64,000 bases of DNA, from contig NZ_CP109090.1 of assembly GCF_035917575.1 (NCBI RefSeq), positions 3,100,001 to 3,164,000 on the forward strand, written 5' to 3'. The notes under the pieces are model-generated. The model was not told the DNA's origin and did no database searches. It was given only the letters and a program-made list of their open reading frames with translations. The DNA comes from Streptomyces sp. NBC_01788. GTDB taxonomy: Bacteria; Actinomycetota; Actinomycetes; Streptomycetales; Streptomycetaceae. This document shows positions 7,698 through 16,213 of this stretch, piece after piece. Each line of letters begins with the position of its first letter. Within the stretch, counting starts at the first letter, position 1. Made by a program: the position numbers and the translations under genes.

Positions 7698-8120
7698 TCA
7701 GTACGCCTCCACCACCTTGACCTCCTCCTCCGTGACCTCGCCGTCGACGATGCGGAAGGAGCGGAACTGGAACTCGCCGAGCCCGTCGGTGTCGGCCGTG
7801 GAGACCAGGACGTAGTGCGCGCCGGGCTCGTTGGCGTAGTTGATGTCGGTGCGGGAGGGGTAGGCCTCGGTGGCGGTGTGCGAGTGGTAGACGATCACGG
7901 GCTCCTCGTCCCGGTCGTCCATCTCGCGGTAGAGCTTGAGCAGGTCCTGCGAGCCGAACTCGTAGAAGGTGGGCGAGCGGGCCGCGTTCACCATGGGGAC
8001 GAACCGCTCGGGCCGCCCGGATCCCTCGGGTCCGGCCACCACGCCGCACGCCTCGTCGGGGTGGTCCTTGCGGGCGTGGGCGACGATCTGGTCGTGGAGG
8101 GCCTGGGTAAGGGTCAGCAT
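7698..8120 (-). CDS. mec: JAMM/MPN+ metalloprotease (Mec)
   Basis: A 140-aa zinc peptidase. The JAMM signature is complete: Glu23 in DEACG and H79-x-H81-x7-S89-x2-D92. In mycobacteria, Mec releases cysteine from the CysO-cysteine adduct. Here CysO ends Gly-Gly-Met-Arg, so this enzyme might also trim that tail. It sits upstream of cysO-cysM in the same orientation, with the leader peptide between them. I used the ATG at 8120 (MLTLTQALHD); an in-frame ATG at 8132 would add four residues. Confidence 0.92.
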   Translation of the reverse strand: MLTLTQALHDQIVAHARKDHPDEACGVVAGPEGSGRPERFVPMVNAARSPTFYEFGSQDLLKLYREMDDRDEEPVIVYHSHTATEAYPSRTDINYANEPGAHYVLVSTADTDGLGEFQFRSFRIVDGEVTEEEVKVVEAY

Positions 8121-8160
8121 GGCGGCCAGCATAGACAGGCGAAGAAGAGCAGGGCCGCGC

Positions 8161-8200
8161 GATGGGGGTACCCCCAGGCGTCCGGCCCTGGGGGAGCGTC
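8161..8200. repeat. Dispersed palindromic element, copy 2
   Basis: GATGGGGGTACCCCCAGGC with CTGGGGGAGCGTC. GGGGGTACCCCC (8164-8175) is itself palindromic, and CCCCCAG (8171-8177) can instead pair with CTGGGGG (8188-8194), giving two alternative stems. Confidence 0.7.
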
Positions 8201-8224
8201 AGGCAGGGTGGTGGCGGGCGACGG

Positions 8225-8265
8225 GTGGGCCGTTCCGTACCGGAGTCCGGTACGGAACGGCCCAC
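8225..8265. terminator. Perfect 41-nt palindrome, probable permease terminator
   Basis: The 20-mer at 8225-8244 is exactly reverse-complemented at 8246-8265 with one central base. It lies 81 nt after the permease stop and before mec. It is long for a terminator; the lack of a T run leaves other roles open. Confidence 0.75.
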
Positions 8266-8346
8266 ATCGCGGACGTCTTGAGCGGCCGCGGGAGCGGGTT
8301 GGGGTCCTGCTCCCGCCGCGACGTCCGGTCATGGAGTTCCGCGGGG

Positions 8347-9765
8347 TCAGCCGACGTTCTCGAGCTGCTGCTCGCTGCGGTCGGCGACCTGCGGGTTGCG
8401 GTTCTTGAGGATCGCCCAGCCGATGGCCAGGGCGGCGGTCCACCCGGCCATCACGTACAGACAGACGCGGGAGTCGGCGTCGTACGCGATCAGGCAGGTG
8501 ACGAAGAGCAGGAACACGATGGCGACGTAGGAGCACTTGGAGCCGCCGGGGGCGGGGAAGGAGGAGGCGCGCAGCCGGCCCGCCTCGACTCCGCGGCGGT
8601 ACAGGACGTGGCTGATCAGGATCATCAGCCAGGTCCAGATGCCGGCGGCGGTGGCGACGGAGGTGACGTAGCCGAAGGCCTTCTCCGGGACGATGTAGTT
8701 CAGCACCACGCCGATGCCCATGAAGGCGACGGAGACGGTGATGCCGAGCGCCGGGGTCTTGGAGCTGGACAGGCGGCTGAAGAACCGGGGGGCCTCGCCG
8801 TTGTCGGCGAGGGTGCGCAGCATGCGGCCGGTGGAGTACATGCCGGAGTTGCAGGAGGACAGGGCGGCGGTGAGCACGACGAAGTTCACGATGCCCGCGC
8901 CGGCCGGGATGCCGATGACCGCGAACGCCTTCACGAAGGGGCTGACGCCCGGGGCGAACTCGGTCCACTTCACCACGCACAGAATGACGGTGAGGGCGCC
9001 GACGTAGAACAGGGCGATGCGCCAGGGCAGGGTGTTGATCGCCTTGGGGAGGGTCTTCTCCGGGTCCTCGGACTCGCCCGCGGTGACGCCGACCAGTTCG
9101 ACGGCGAGGTAGGCGAACATCACGCCCTGGAGGGTCATCAGGGAGGAACCGACGCCCTTGGGGAAGAAGCCGTCGAACGCCCAGAGGTTGCTGACGGCGG
9201 CGGTGTCGCCGGCGGCGCTGAAGCCGAAGGTGAGGACGCCGAGACCGATCACGATCATGCCGATGAGGGCGGTGACCTTGACCATCGAGAACCAGAACTC
9301 GATCTCGCCGAAGACCTTCACGGAGATCAGGTTGGCCACGAAGAGGACCACCAGGAACACCAGCGCGGTCACCCACTGCGGGACGGCGGGGAACCAGTAG
9401 TGGACGTAGATCGCGGCGGCCGTCAGCTCGGCCATTCCGGTCACCACCCACATCAGCCAGTACGTCCAGCCGGTGAAGAAGCCGAAGAACGGGCCGAGGA
9501 ACTCGCGGGAGTACTCCGCGAAGGAGCCCGAGACGGGGCGGTACAGCAGGAGCTCGCCGAGCGCCCGCATGATGAAGAAGATGATGAGGCCCGCGAGGGC
9601 GTACATGACGATGAGGCTGGGTCCGGCCTTGGCGATGTTCGCCCCCGCGCCCAGGAAGAGTCCGACGCCGATGGCGCCGCCGATGGCGATCATCTGGACC
9701 TGGCGGCTGCCGAGACCGCGCTCGTACCCCTCTTCGGGGGCTTCCGTGACCTGCTCTGAGGTCAT
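8347..9765 (-). CDS. Amino-acid permease, APC family
   Basis: A 472-aa transporter with about twelve membrane spans. Starting at ATG 9765, a 20-residue cytoplasmic lead (MTSEQVTEAPEEGYERGLGS) precedes the APC signature AIGGAIGVGLFLGAG, the consensus substrate-binding loop of span 1. ELVGVTAGESEDPEKTLPKAI is the typical APC loop after span 6. It resembles proline, GABA and D-serine permeases, but substrate cannot be fixed. A GGAGAAAGG ribosome site lies upstream. It is monocistronic, bounded by the palindrome at 8225 and a 435-nt upstream region with an inverted repeat. Confidence 0.9.
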   Translation of the reverse strand: MTSEQVTEAPEEGYERGLGSRQVQMIAIGGAIGVGLFLGAGANIAKAGPSLIVMYALAGLIIFFIMRALGELLLYRPVSGSFAEYSREFLGPFFGFFTGWTYWLMWVVTGMAELTAAAIYVHYWFPAVPQWVTALVFLVVLFVANLISVKVFGEIEFWFSMVKVTALIGMIVIGLGVLTFGFSAAGDTAAVSNLWAFDGFFPKGVGSSLMTLQGVMFAYLAVELVGVTAGESEDPEKTLPKAINTLPWRIALFYVGALTVILCVVKWTEFAPGVSPFVKAFAVIGIPAGAGIVNFVVLTAALSSCNSGMYSTGRMLRTLADNGEAPRFFSRLSSSKTPALGITVSVAFMGIGVVLNYIVPEKAFGYVTSVATAAGIWTWLMILISHVLYRRGVEAGRLRASSFPAPGGSKCSYVAIVFLLFVTCLIAYDADSRVCLYVMAGWTAALAIGWAILKNRNPQVADRSEQQLENVG

Positions 9766-10200
9766 GTGGTGTGCGCCTTTCTCCATGCCGACCCGGGCCC
9801 TAGTTCGGCCCCCGGATCGGGTTTCGATCCCCCCGGATTGATGGAGTGCGTGCCCGGGTCTCCCCGGATCCGCCGTGCCTGGCCGGCTGTTGCCGGCTCG
9901 GTGGCGCACCCGGCCGGACATGGGTGGTGTCCGCCGGGCGATCGTGAAGATTTATCACGGCCGCAACACTGATCGACGGGGAACTGTGTGATGCATCCCA
10001 CGGGGAGAAGCGGACGAAGCGCGCAGGGCGCACCCATACCCGGCCGTCGCAGTGACACGATCGTTATCCGGATTTGAGCGTCCTCTGAGCGAACGCGAAA
10101 TCCGGATATACCGGGGCGGATCACGGCATGCAGTCATGGCGCATGACTACGGCACGCGAGTGCTCGACCACGGGGCGCGAGGGTCGGGCCGCGGCGGAGG
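9766..10200. other. Long upstream region of the permease
   Basis: This 435-nt stretch has no convincing gene. It holds the inverted repeat described separately at 10065-10108 and presumably the permease promoter. It also receives the 3' end of the DUF2017 gene. Confidence 0.5.
10065..10108. promoter_or_regulatory. 11-bp inverted repeat containing two ATCCGGAT palindromes
   Basis: TATCCGGATTT (10065-10075) and AAATCCGGATA (10098-10108) are perfect reverse complements across 22 nt. Each arm contains the self-palindrome ATCCGGAT. The centre-to-centre distance is 33 nt, about three helical turns, which suits a pair of dimeric regulator sites. It lies 300 nt upstream of the permease start. Confidence 0.5.
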
Positions 10201-10809
10201 CTATGCCATGAGCGTGGTGACGAGGGTCTCCTGGAGGCCGCCCAGCCAGAGGTAGGCCATCACCATCGGCTTGCGCGGGTCCTCGTCCGGCAGCAGGTAG
10301 AAGTCGTCCGTGTCGTCCTCGTCGGTGATCTCCAGCCGGGCACCGATGGCGAGGCGCAGGTCGTTGAGCGCGCCGAGCCACCGCCGGGACTCGGCCGTCG
10401 TCAGTTCGAGGACCGCGAGACCCCCTTCACCGGGGGTGAGCGCGTTGAGCGAGTGGATCACCGCGAGGGCGTTCTCGCGCTTGCCGGCGCGCAGGTCGTT
10501 CTCGGTGTAGCGGCGGAACTCGGCGGAGTGGGCGCGCTGCTCGGCGGCCTCCCGCGGGTTGCCGTCGGTCTGCTCGGGGTCGCGGTAGGCGTCCGGGAAG
10601 AGCCGCTTGAGGACGGGGTCGGACGGCGGTTCGCTCGGGCCCTCGGCGAACAGCTGGGCGAGCGGGTCGGCGGGGACGTCGTCCTCGGCGGGGCCGGGGC
10701 CGATGAGCTCCAGGAGCTGCACCGCCAGTGAGCGGATGATGGAGATCTCGACGTCGTCGAGGGCGACGGACGCGCCGCCGCCGGGGAGCGGTTCGAAGGT
10801 TCCGGGCAT
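10201..10809 (-). CDS. DUF2017 family protein
   Basis: A 202-aa soluble, acidic protein. From MPGTFEPLPGGGASVALDD, the sequence matches the DUF2017 layout, with SIIRSLAVQLLELIG, RLFPDAYRDP and WLGALNDLRLAIGARLEI. It starts 12 nt after clpS. In actinobacteria a DUF2017 gene commonly follows clpS, which hints at a role with the Clp protease adaptor, though none has been shown as far as I know. No membrane span or catalytic motif is visible. Confidence 0.85.
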   Translation of the reverse strand: MPGTFEPLPGGGASVALDDVEISIIRSLAVQLLELIGPGPAEDDVPADPLAQLFAEGPSEPPSDPVLKRLFPDAYRDPEQTDGNPREAAEQRAHSAEFRRYTENDLRAGKRENALAVIHSLNALTPGEGGLAVLELTTAESRRWLGALNDLRLAIGARLEITDEDDTDDFYLLPDEDPRKPMVMAYLWLGGLQETLVTTLMA

Positions 10810-10820
10810 GGAGGCAGTCG

Positions 10821-11138
10821 CTACTTCCGGTCCTGCTGGAGGGTGGCCCACAGACCATAGCCGTGCATGGCCTGCACGTCCCGTTCCATCTCCTCACGGG
10901 TCCCGCTGGAGACGATCGCCCGGCCTTTGTGGTGGACGTCGAGCATGAGCTTGGTGGCCTTGTCCTTGGAGTAGCCGAAGTACGTCTGGAAGACGTACGT
11001 CACATAGCTCATGAGATTGACGGGGTCGTTGTGCACGATCGTCACCCAGGGCACGTCGGGTTCGGGTACGGCGAAGACCTCCTCCACCGACTCGGTCTTC
11101 TCGATCTCCATGGGCGCGGCTGCCGTCACAGGCCCCAT
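10821..11138 (-). CDS. clpS: ClpS adaptor for Clp protease
   Basis: A 105-aa adaptor that hands N-degron substrates to the ClpC/ClpP machine. The ClpS core is clear: [21 protein letters not shown] (quoted in part), the [13 protein letters not shown] helix-loop and the [16 protein letters not shown] end. The HNDPVN segment carries the conserved Asn-Asp pair for the alpha-amino group. I chose ATG 11138 ([14 protein letters not shown]); a start at the internal Met (11111) is possible. It is divergent from pncB and leads a two-gene unit with DUF2017. Confidence 0.94.
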   Translation of the reverse strand: MGPVTAAAPMEIEKTESVEEVFAVPEPDVPWVTIVHNDPVNLMSYVTYVFQTYFGYSKDKATKLMLDVHHKGRAIVSSGTREEMERDVQAMHGYGLWATLQQDRK

Positions 11139-11295
11139 GCTGCCACCCCGAGGGGGTACTCGCATAAACGGTGGGCCAAATCGTCAGTCTGACGAAATGG
11201 GGGTACGATTCTTCGCCAGGCATCATCCGGGGACCGCCCCCGGACCCCCGGCCGGGCGTCGGGGGCACCCGCACGACATGGCTAGGAGAGCTTCG

Positions 11296-12642
11296 GTGGG
11301 CGTTGCTGACCTTGGGCTGCCGGTGGACGTTCCCTCGACGGCTCTGTTCACCGATCACTACGAGCTGACGATGCTCCAGGCCGCGCTGAAGTCGGGGACG
11401 GCCGGGCGGCGCAGCGTGTTCGAGGTCTTCACCCGGCGGCTGCCCGACGGGCGCCGCTACGGGGTCGTGGGCGGTACCGGGCGGGTGCTGGACGCGGTGG
11501 AGAACTTCCGCTTCGACGCGGACGTCCTCAGGTTCCTGCGCGAGCGCCGGGTGGTGGACGAGCCGACCCTGGAGTGGCTCGCCGGCTACCGGTTCGGCGG
11601 GGACATCTGGGGCTACCCCGAGGGCGAGGTGTACTTCCCGGGCTCGCCGATCATGCGGGTGGAGGGGTCGTTCGGCGAGTGCGTGCTGCTGGAGACGGTG
11701 ATCCTGTCGATCCTCAACCACGACTCGGCGATCGCGGCCGCCGCCTCGCGGATGTCCTCGGCCGCCCAGGGCCGCCCGCTGATCGAGATGGGCGCCCGCC
11801 GCACCCATGAGCTGGCCGCGGTCGCCGCCTCGCGGGCCGCCTACCTCGGCGGCTTCACCTCCACCTCCGACCTGGCCGCCGGCTTCCGCTACAACATCCC
11901 GACCGTGGGCACCTCCGCGCACGCCTTCACCCTGCTGCACGACAGCGAGCGGGACGCCTTCCAGGCACAGGTCGACTCGCTCGGCCGGGACACCACGCTG
12001 CTGGTGGACACATACGACGTGGCCGAGGCGGTCCGTACGGCCGTCGAGATCGCCGGGCCCGAGCTGGGCTCGGTGCGCATCGACTCCGGCGACCTGCTGC
12101 TGGTCGCGCACCGGGTGCGGCAGCAGCTCGACGAGCTGGGCGCCCGTGACACGAGGATCATCGTCACCTCGGACCTGGACGAGTACGCCATCGCCTCGCT
12201 GGCGGCGGCGCCCGTGGACGCCTACGGCGTCGGCACCCAGCTGGTCACCGGCTCCGGGCACCCGACGGCGTCCATGGTCTACAAGCTGGTCGCGCGCGCC
12301 GGGAGCGGTGACGCCGGGGCGCCGCTGGTGCCGGTGGCGAAGAAGTCCACCGGCGGCAAGACCTCCATCGGCGGCCGCAAGTGGGCGGCGCGCCGACTGG
12401 ACGCGTACGGGGTCGCGGAGGCCGAGGTCGTGGGCACCGGTCCGGTGCCGGACGCGCTGGCCGGCCGGCAGCTCCTGGTGGAGCTGGTCAAGGGCGGCGA
12501 GGTGGTCGCCCGCGAGCCACTGGACGCGGCCCGGGAGCGGCACGCGGCCGCCCGTGCCAACCTGCCGCTGTCGGCGACCCAGCTGTCCAGAGGGGAACCC
12601 GTCCTTCCGACGGAGTACGTACACCGGGGCTCGGGTAGCTAG
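11296..12642 (+). CDS. pncB: Nicotinate phosphoribosyltransferase
   Basis: A 448-aa enzyme that joins nicotinate to PRPP, making NaMN in NAD salvage. Landmarks are ALFTDHYELTMLQAAL near the N terminus, the RIDSGDLLLVAHRVR segment, TSDLDEYAIASL and the GVGTQLVTG phosphate site. I start at GTG 11296 because AGGAG (11284-11288) lies 7 nt before it; an in-frame ATG at 11278 would leave that site inside the gene. Its neighbour pncA makes nicotinate, so the two form a salvage route from nicotinamide. Confidence 0.95.
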   Translation: MGVADLGLPVDVPSTALFTDHYELTMLQAALKSGTAGRRSVFEVFTRRLPDGRRYGVVGGTGRVLDAVENFRFDADVLRFLRERRVVDEPTLEWLAGYRFGGDIWGYPEGEVYFPGSPIMRVEGSFGECVLLETVILSILNHDSAIAAAASRMSSAAQGRPLIEMGARRTHELAAVAASRAAYLGGFTSTSDLAAGFRYNIPTVGTSAHAFTLLHDSERDAFQAQVDSLGRDTTLLVDTYDVAEAVRTAVEIAGPELGSVRIDSGDLLLVAHRVRQQLDELGARDTRIIVTSDLDEYAIASLAAAPVDAYGVGTQLVTGSGHPTASMVYKLVARAGSGDAGAPLVPVAKKSTGGKTSIGGRKWAARRLDAYGVAEAEVVGTGPVPDALAGRQLLVELVKGGEVVAREPLDAARERHAAARANLPLSATQLSRGEPVLPTEYVHRGSGS

Positions 12643-12661
12643 GGGGTGTCTGACACCCCCT
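12641..12661 (+). terminator. Palindrome overlapping the pncB stop
   Basis: AGGGGGTGTC (12641-12650) and GACACCCCCT (12652-12661) pair perfectly around one base. The pncB TAG runs into it. No T tract follows, so it may weaken rather than end transcription into pncA. Confidence 0.65.
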
Positions 12662-12796
12662 GAAGCACGTGCCCCCGCTTCGGTACCCCCCGAAAGGTCC
12701 CCTCCCGTCCCAGTGGCGAAGTTCCCGGGCCCATGGCCTCACGACCGGACCCGTGCCTTCTCCGCCCACCGATCCGACAGCCGAAGGACACCGCCC

Positions 12797-13384
12797 ATGC
12801 GTCGCGCCTTGATCGTCGTCGATGTGCAGAACGACTTCTGCGAGGGGGGCAGCCTCGCGGTGGCCGGGGGCGCCGACGTCGCCGCCGCCGTCACCGAGCT
12901 CATCGGGCAGGCCCCCGCGGGCTACCGGCACGTGGTGGCGACCCGGGACCACCACATCGCGCCCGGCGGCCACTTCGCCGACAACCCCGACTTCGTCCGC
13001 TCCTGGCCGGCGCACTGTGTCGCGGGCACCGAGGGTGTGGGCTTCCATCCGAACTTCGCCCCCGCCGTCGCCTCGGGAGCCGTAGACGCGGTCTTCGACA
13101 AGGGCGCGTACTCGGCGGCCTACAGCGGCTTCGAGGGCACCGACGAGAACGGCGAGCCGCTGGCCGACTGGCTCAGGGCCCGGCAGATCGACGAGGTGGA
13201 CGTGGTCGGAATCGCCACGGACCACTGTGTCCGCGCCACCGCCCTGGACGCCGTGAAGGAGGGCTTCCGCACCCAGGTCCTCCTTGACCTCACGGCCGGG
13301 GTCTCCCGGTCCACCACGGACCGGGCCCTGGAGGACCTGCGTCAGGCAGGCGTGACCCTCACCGGCAAACCGGTGGTCGCCTAG
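12797..13384 (+). CDS. pncA: Nicotinamidase
   Basis: A 195-aa isochorismatase-fold amidase converting nicotinamide to nicotinate. The catalytic triad is visible as Asp9 (VVDVQNDF), Lys102 (FDKGAYS) and Cys144 (TDHCVRAT). The metal site is Asp51, His53 and His59 in RDHHIAPGGHF. It lies 154 nt after pncB in the same direction, past a palindrome, so the genes may share a promoter or be separately expressed. The ATG at 12797 has GAAGGA upstream. Members of this family also activate pyrazinamide. Confidence 0.95.
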   Translation: MRRALIVVDVQNDFCEGGSLAVAGGADVAAAVTELIGQAPAGYRHVVATRDHHIAPGGHFADNPDFVRSWPAHCVAGTEGVGFHPNFAPAVASGAVDAVFDKGAYSAAYSGFEGTDENGEPLADWLRARQIDEVDVVGIATDHCVRATALDAVKEGFRTQVLLDLTAGVSRSTTDRALEDLRQAGVTLTGKPVVA

Positions 13385-13403
13385 GCCTGTCCGGGGACGG
13401 CCG

Positions 13404-13742
13404 TCACGAGGGCTGGTGGTGGGCCGGGGGTCTGCGCAGCAGGGCTCTGATCGGGTGCCACAGTTCCGGGGCGCCGACGGTGTCGCCGGGGGACGTGCGC
13501 CATATCAGGCCGTCGGGGTGGTGCAGGACCGCGGTGACCTCGTCCGGGGTCGGCGGGGCCGCGTTGCCCCGCAGGTAGACCGCGCGCAGGCCCAGGTTGC
13601 GCAGCCGGGTCAGGGCCCGGGCGCGGTTCTGCGCGTGGACGAGCACGCGCACGCCGCCGGTGCCGTCGACGGCGGGGCTGGGCAGGTTCAGCGCCACCAC
13701 CACGGTGCCGTTCGGCAGCTTGCAGAAACCTCCTGCGGCCAT
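13404..13742 (-). CDS. Conserved hypothetical protein
   Basis: A 112-aa soluble protein starting MAAGGFCKLPNGTVV. It has alternating strand-helix character (VRVLVHAQNRARALTRLRNLGLRAVYL) but no membrane span, signal peptide or motif that I recognise. The central segment resembles a ferredoxin-like or IGPS-like small fold only loosely. It converges on pncA with a 19-nt gap, and is separated from the M6 protease gene by a terminator. Confidence 0.65.
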   Translation of the reverse strand: MAAGGFCKLPNGTVVVALNLPSPAVDGTGGVRVLVHAQNRARALTRLRNLGLRAVYLRGNAAPPTPDEVTAVLHHPDGLIWRTSPGDTVGAPELWHPIRALLRRPPAHHQPS

Positions 13743-13803
13743 GCGGTCACTTCCCCGTTCCGGTCGGTGTCAATAAGCGGGTCACAGGACGCACCTAAAC
13801 ACG

Positions 13804-13838
13804 ATCGGCGGCAACCCGCCAGGGGGGTTGCCGCCGAT
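13804..13838 (-). terminator. Terminator of the M6 protease gene
   Basis: ATCGGCGGCAACCC (13804-13817) pairs perfectly with GGGTTGCCGCCGAT (13825-13838), giving a 14-bp stem with a 7-nt loop 26 nt past the protease stop. Confidence 0.85.
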
Positions 13839-13864
13839 ACGTGCTTGACCTGCGCAGACGCCGA

Positions 13865-16213
13865 TTACTTCAGCGCGCCGCCGACCTCGAGCTCGATCGT
13901 GGAGCCGTCCTTGGCCTCCTTGGTGATCTTGATCTTGGTGTTGGTGTCAGTGATCTTGACACCGCCGGCCGGGTTCGCCGGGTCGTAGTAGGTGTTGGTG
14001 CGGTCGTTGAAGACCGACACCCCCTTCGACGACTTGATCTTCGTCGCGACGCCCGCCTTGTGCAGCGTGATGCCGTCCGTGCCGTACAGGCTGAACGTCG
14101 AGTCGTAGGTCTGGATGCGGTTGCGCATCAGCGTGCCGTCGGACCACCGCAGCGCGTCCGGGTGCGAGTCGACCGGGAGGATCCGGCCGACACCCGGGTG
14201 CTTGCTGGTGTTGTTGTCGGCCTGGGAGGTGTCCCACTTCCAGATCAGCAGACCGTTCTGGTACGCGTAGTGCTCCACCCAGTCCGGACGGTCGGCGAAG
14301 CCGAAGTTGTACGGGCCGGTCTCCAGCGTGGTGTCGTACGACGCGTACTGGCGGTTCTCGGCTATGTAGTACTGCTTGTAGTCCTTGCTGAAGGACGCGC
14401 CGATGCGGGAGAAGCCGTTCGCCGTCCACGCCGGGTCCGCGGTCTCGGCGTCGTCCGCGAAGACCACCGAGCCGTCAGCGGTCAGCGTGATCCGGTCGGC
14501 CGTGAAGCCCTTCAGCGCCACTCCGCCGTCGGTCTGGTAGCGGAAGCGGAGCAGGACCTTCTGGCCCGCGTAGGCGTCCAGGGAGTACGACAGCTTCTTC
14601 CAGCCGTCGACCGAGCCGTGCAGGGCCGGGTTGCCGCTGCCGTCGCGCGGGATCGGCTGCCCGTTCACCGTGCCGTCCAGGGCGGTGTAGTTGGCGCCGC
14701 CGTCGGTGGAGACCTCGGTGTAGAGGAAGTCGTAGTTGGCCTCGATGTCGTACCAGCCGTCGAGCGTGAGGGCGGCCGACGTCTTGCCGGTGAGGTCCAC
14801 GGACCGGGTCAGCGTGTTCTTCAGGTTGTTGGCGCTGCCGCTCCACCACTGCATGGCACCCTGGGCCGGAGTGACGATCGTGGTGGTGACCGCCTTGTCG
14901 GGCAGGGAGACCACCACGGCCTGCCGGTGCTTGGTGTTGTACTCGGACAGACCCAGCTTGTGCGCGGAGCTCACGCCCGCCTTGGCGACGTCGTAGTTCA
15001 GCCAGCCGAGCTGGAGCTTGTCCCAGGCGTTCATGTCGCCGGGCAGGTCGCCGATGGCTTCCTTGCCGCGGCCGAGCCAGGAACCGGAGGACATCAGCGT
15101 CCAGAAGCCGGTGGAGTTCTCGCCGCCGGCCGTGTCGTACTCGTCCGGCAGGCCGAGGTCGTGGCCGTACTCGTGCGCGTAGACGCCCAGGCCGCCGTTC
15201 TCCGGCTGGATGGTGTAGTCGCCGACCCAGATGCCGGTGTTGCCGATCTGCGCGCCGCCGAGCTTGTTGTACTCGGGGCCGGTGGCGCCGGCGTCCGTGC
15301 CGAAGGCGTACCAGCGGTGGGCCCAGATCGCGTCGGTGCCCTGGGCGCCGCCGCCGGCGGACTCGTCCTCACCGGCGTGCACGATCTGGAAGTGGTCGAT
15401 GTAGCCGTCGGGCTCGTTGAAGTTGCCGTCGCCGTTGTAGTCGTAGCGGTCCCACTGGTCGTACTGGGCCAGGTCCGCCTTGATCTGGGCGTCGGTCCGG
15501 CCGGCCGCCTTCTGCTGCGCGACCCAGGCGTTCACACCGTCGCTGACGATGTTCCACACGCTCGGGCAGTTGGTGGAGCCGCACGCGTTGTTGCCGTAAC
15601 GGGCCTCGTTCCAGGGCACCTTGACCCAGTCGGAGACCGTGCCGTCGACCGAGTAACGGCCCGAGGACTGGGTCTCGTAGTACTTCTTCACCGACTCGGT
15701 GTTCTTGGCGGTGCCGAAGTACAGGTCCTGGAAGTGCTTCTGGTTGTAGTCCTTCTGCCAGGCCGTGGAGTTGTCCTTCTTGCGGTCCGGCGCGGCGATC
15801 TCGTTGTGCAGCGGACCGGGGGTGCCGCCGAACTTCGGGTCCGCCTTGTCGCCGAACTCGACCAGGATGGTGAAGATCTTGTCGGTCTTCTCCCGGCCCA
15901 GCTCGACGTACTTGGTGTCGCCCTTCTTGCCCTTGAGCTCGACGACCTTGGAGCCCTTGCGGTCCTGCACCTTGGCCTTGCCGGCGATGACCTGGCTCAG
16001 GGCCTCCTGGCGCTGGGCCTTCTGCGTCTTGCTCAGCGGGCCGTCCAGGTCGTGCGAGTGCTGCGCCACCGGCTGCGGGTCGTGCCGGTTCACGGAGGCG
16101 GAGTCGGCCGTCGTCGCGGCCTCCGCCACGGCGAACGTCGAGAACGTGGCGGTGGCCGCCGCGAGCGCGACACCGATCGCGGTCGTTCTGAACGTCCAGC
16201 GTCTACTGGTCAC
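13865..16213 (-). CDS. Secreted immune inhibitor A-type M6 metalloprotease
   Basis: A 782-aa secreted zinc protease. A basic n-region and hydrophobic core (residues 4-32) end near AVAEAAT, followed by a propeptide of roughly 80 residues. The zinc motif is H347-E-Y-G-H351 with the downstream Glu/Asp in LPDEYD. A Ca-binding-like DYNGDGNFNEPDG precedes it. The C-terminal half is the beta-rich immune-inhibitor-A region. I start at GTG 16213 because GGAGG lies 7 nt upstream. It is monocistronic. Such proteases usually digest extracellular proteins during nutrient limitation. Confidence 0.93.
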   Translation of the reverse strand: MTSRRWTFRTTAIGVALAAATATFSTFAVAEAATTADSASVNRHDPQPVAQHSHDLDGPLSKTQKAQRQEALSQVIAGKAKVQDRKGSKVVELKGKKGDTKYVELGREKTDKIFTILVEFGDKADPKFGGTPGPLHNEIAAPDRKKDNSTAWQKDYNQKHFQDLYFGTAKNTESVKKYYETQSSGRYSVDGTVSDWVKVPWNEARYGNNACGSTNCPSVWNIVSDGVNAWVAQQKAAGRTDAQIKADLAQYDQWDRYDYNGDGNFNEPDGYIDHFQIVHAGEDESAGGGAQGTDAIWAHRWYAFGTDAGATGPEYNKLGGAQIGNTGIWVGDYTIQPENGGLGVYAHEYGHDLGLPDEYDTAGGENSTGFWTLMSSGSWLGRGKEAIGDLPGDMNAWDKLQLGWLNYDVAKAGVSSAHKLGLSEYNTKHRQAVVVSLPDKAVTTTIVTPAQGAMQWWSGSANNLKNTLTRSVDLTGKTSAALTLDGWYDIEANYDFLYTEVSTDGGANYTALDGTVNGQPIPRDGSGNPALHGSVDGWKKLSYSLDAYAGQKVLLRFRYQTDGGVALKGFTADRITLTADGSVVFADDAETADPAWTANGFSRIGASFSKDYKQYYIAENRQYASYDTTLETGPYNFGFADRPDWVEHYAYQNGLLIWKWDTSQADNNTSKHPGVGRILPVDSHPDALRWSDGTLMRNRIQTYDSTFSLYGTDGITLHKAGVATKIKSSKGVSVFNDRTNTYYDPANPAGGVKITDTNTKIKITKEAKDGSTIELEVGGALK

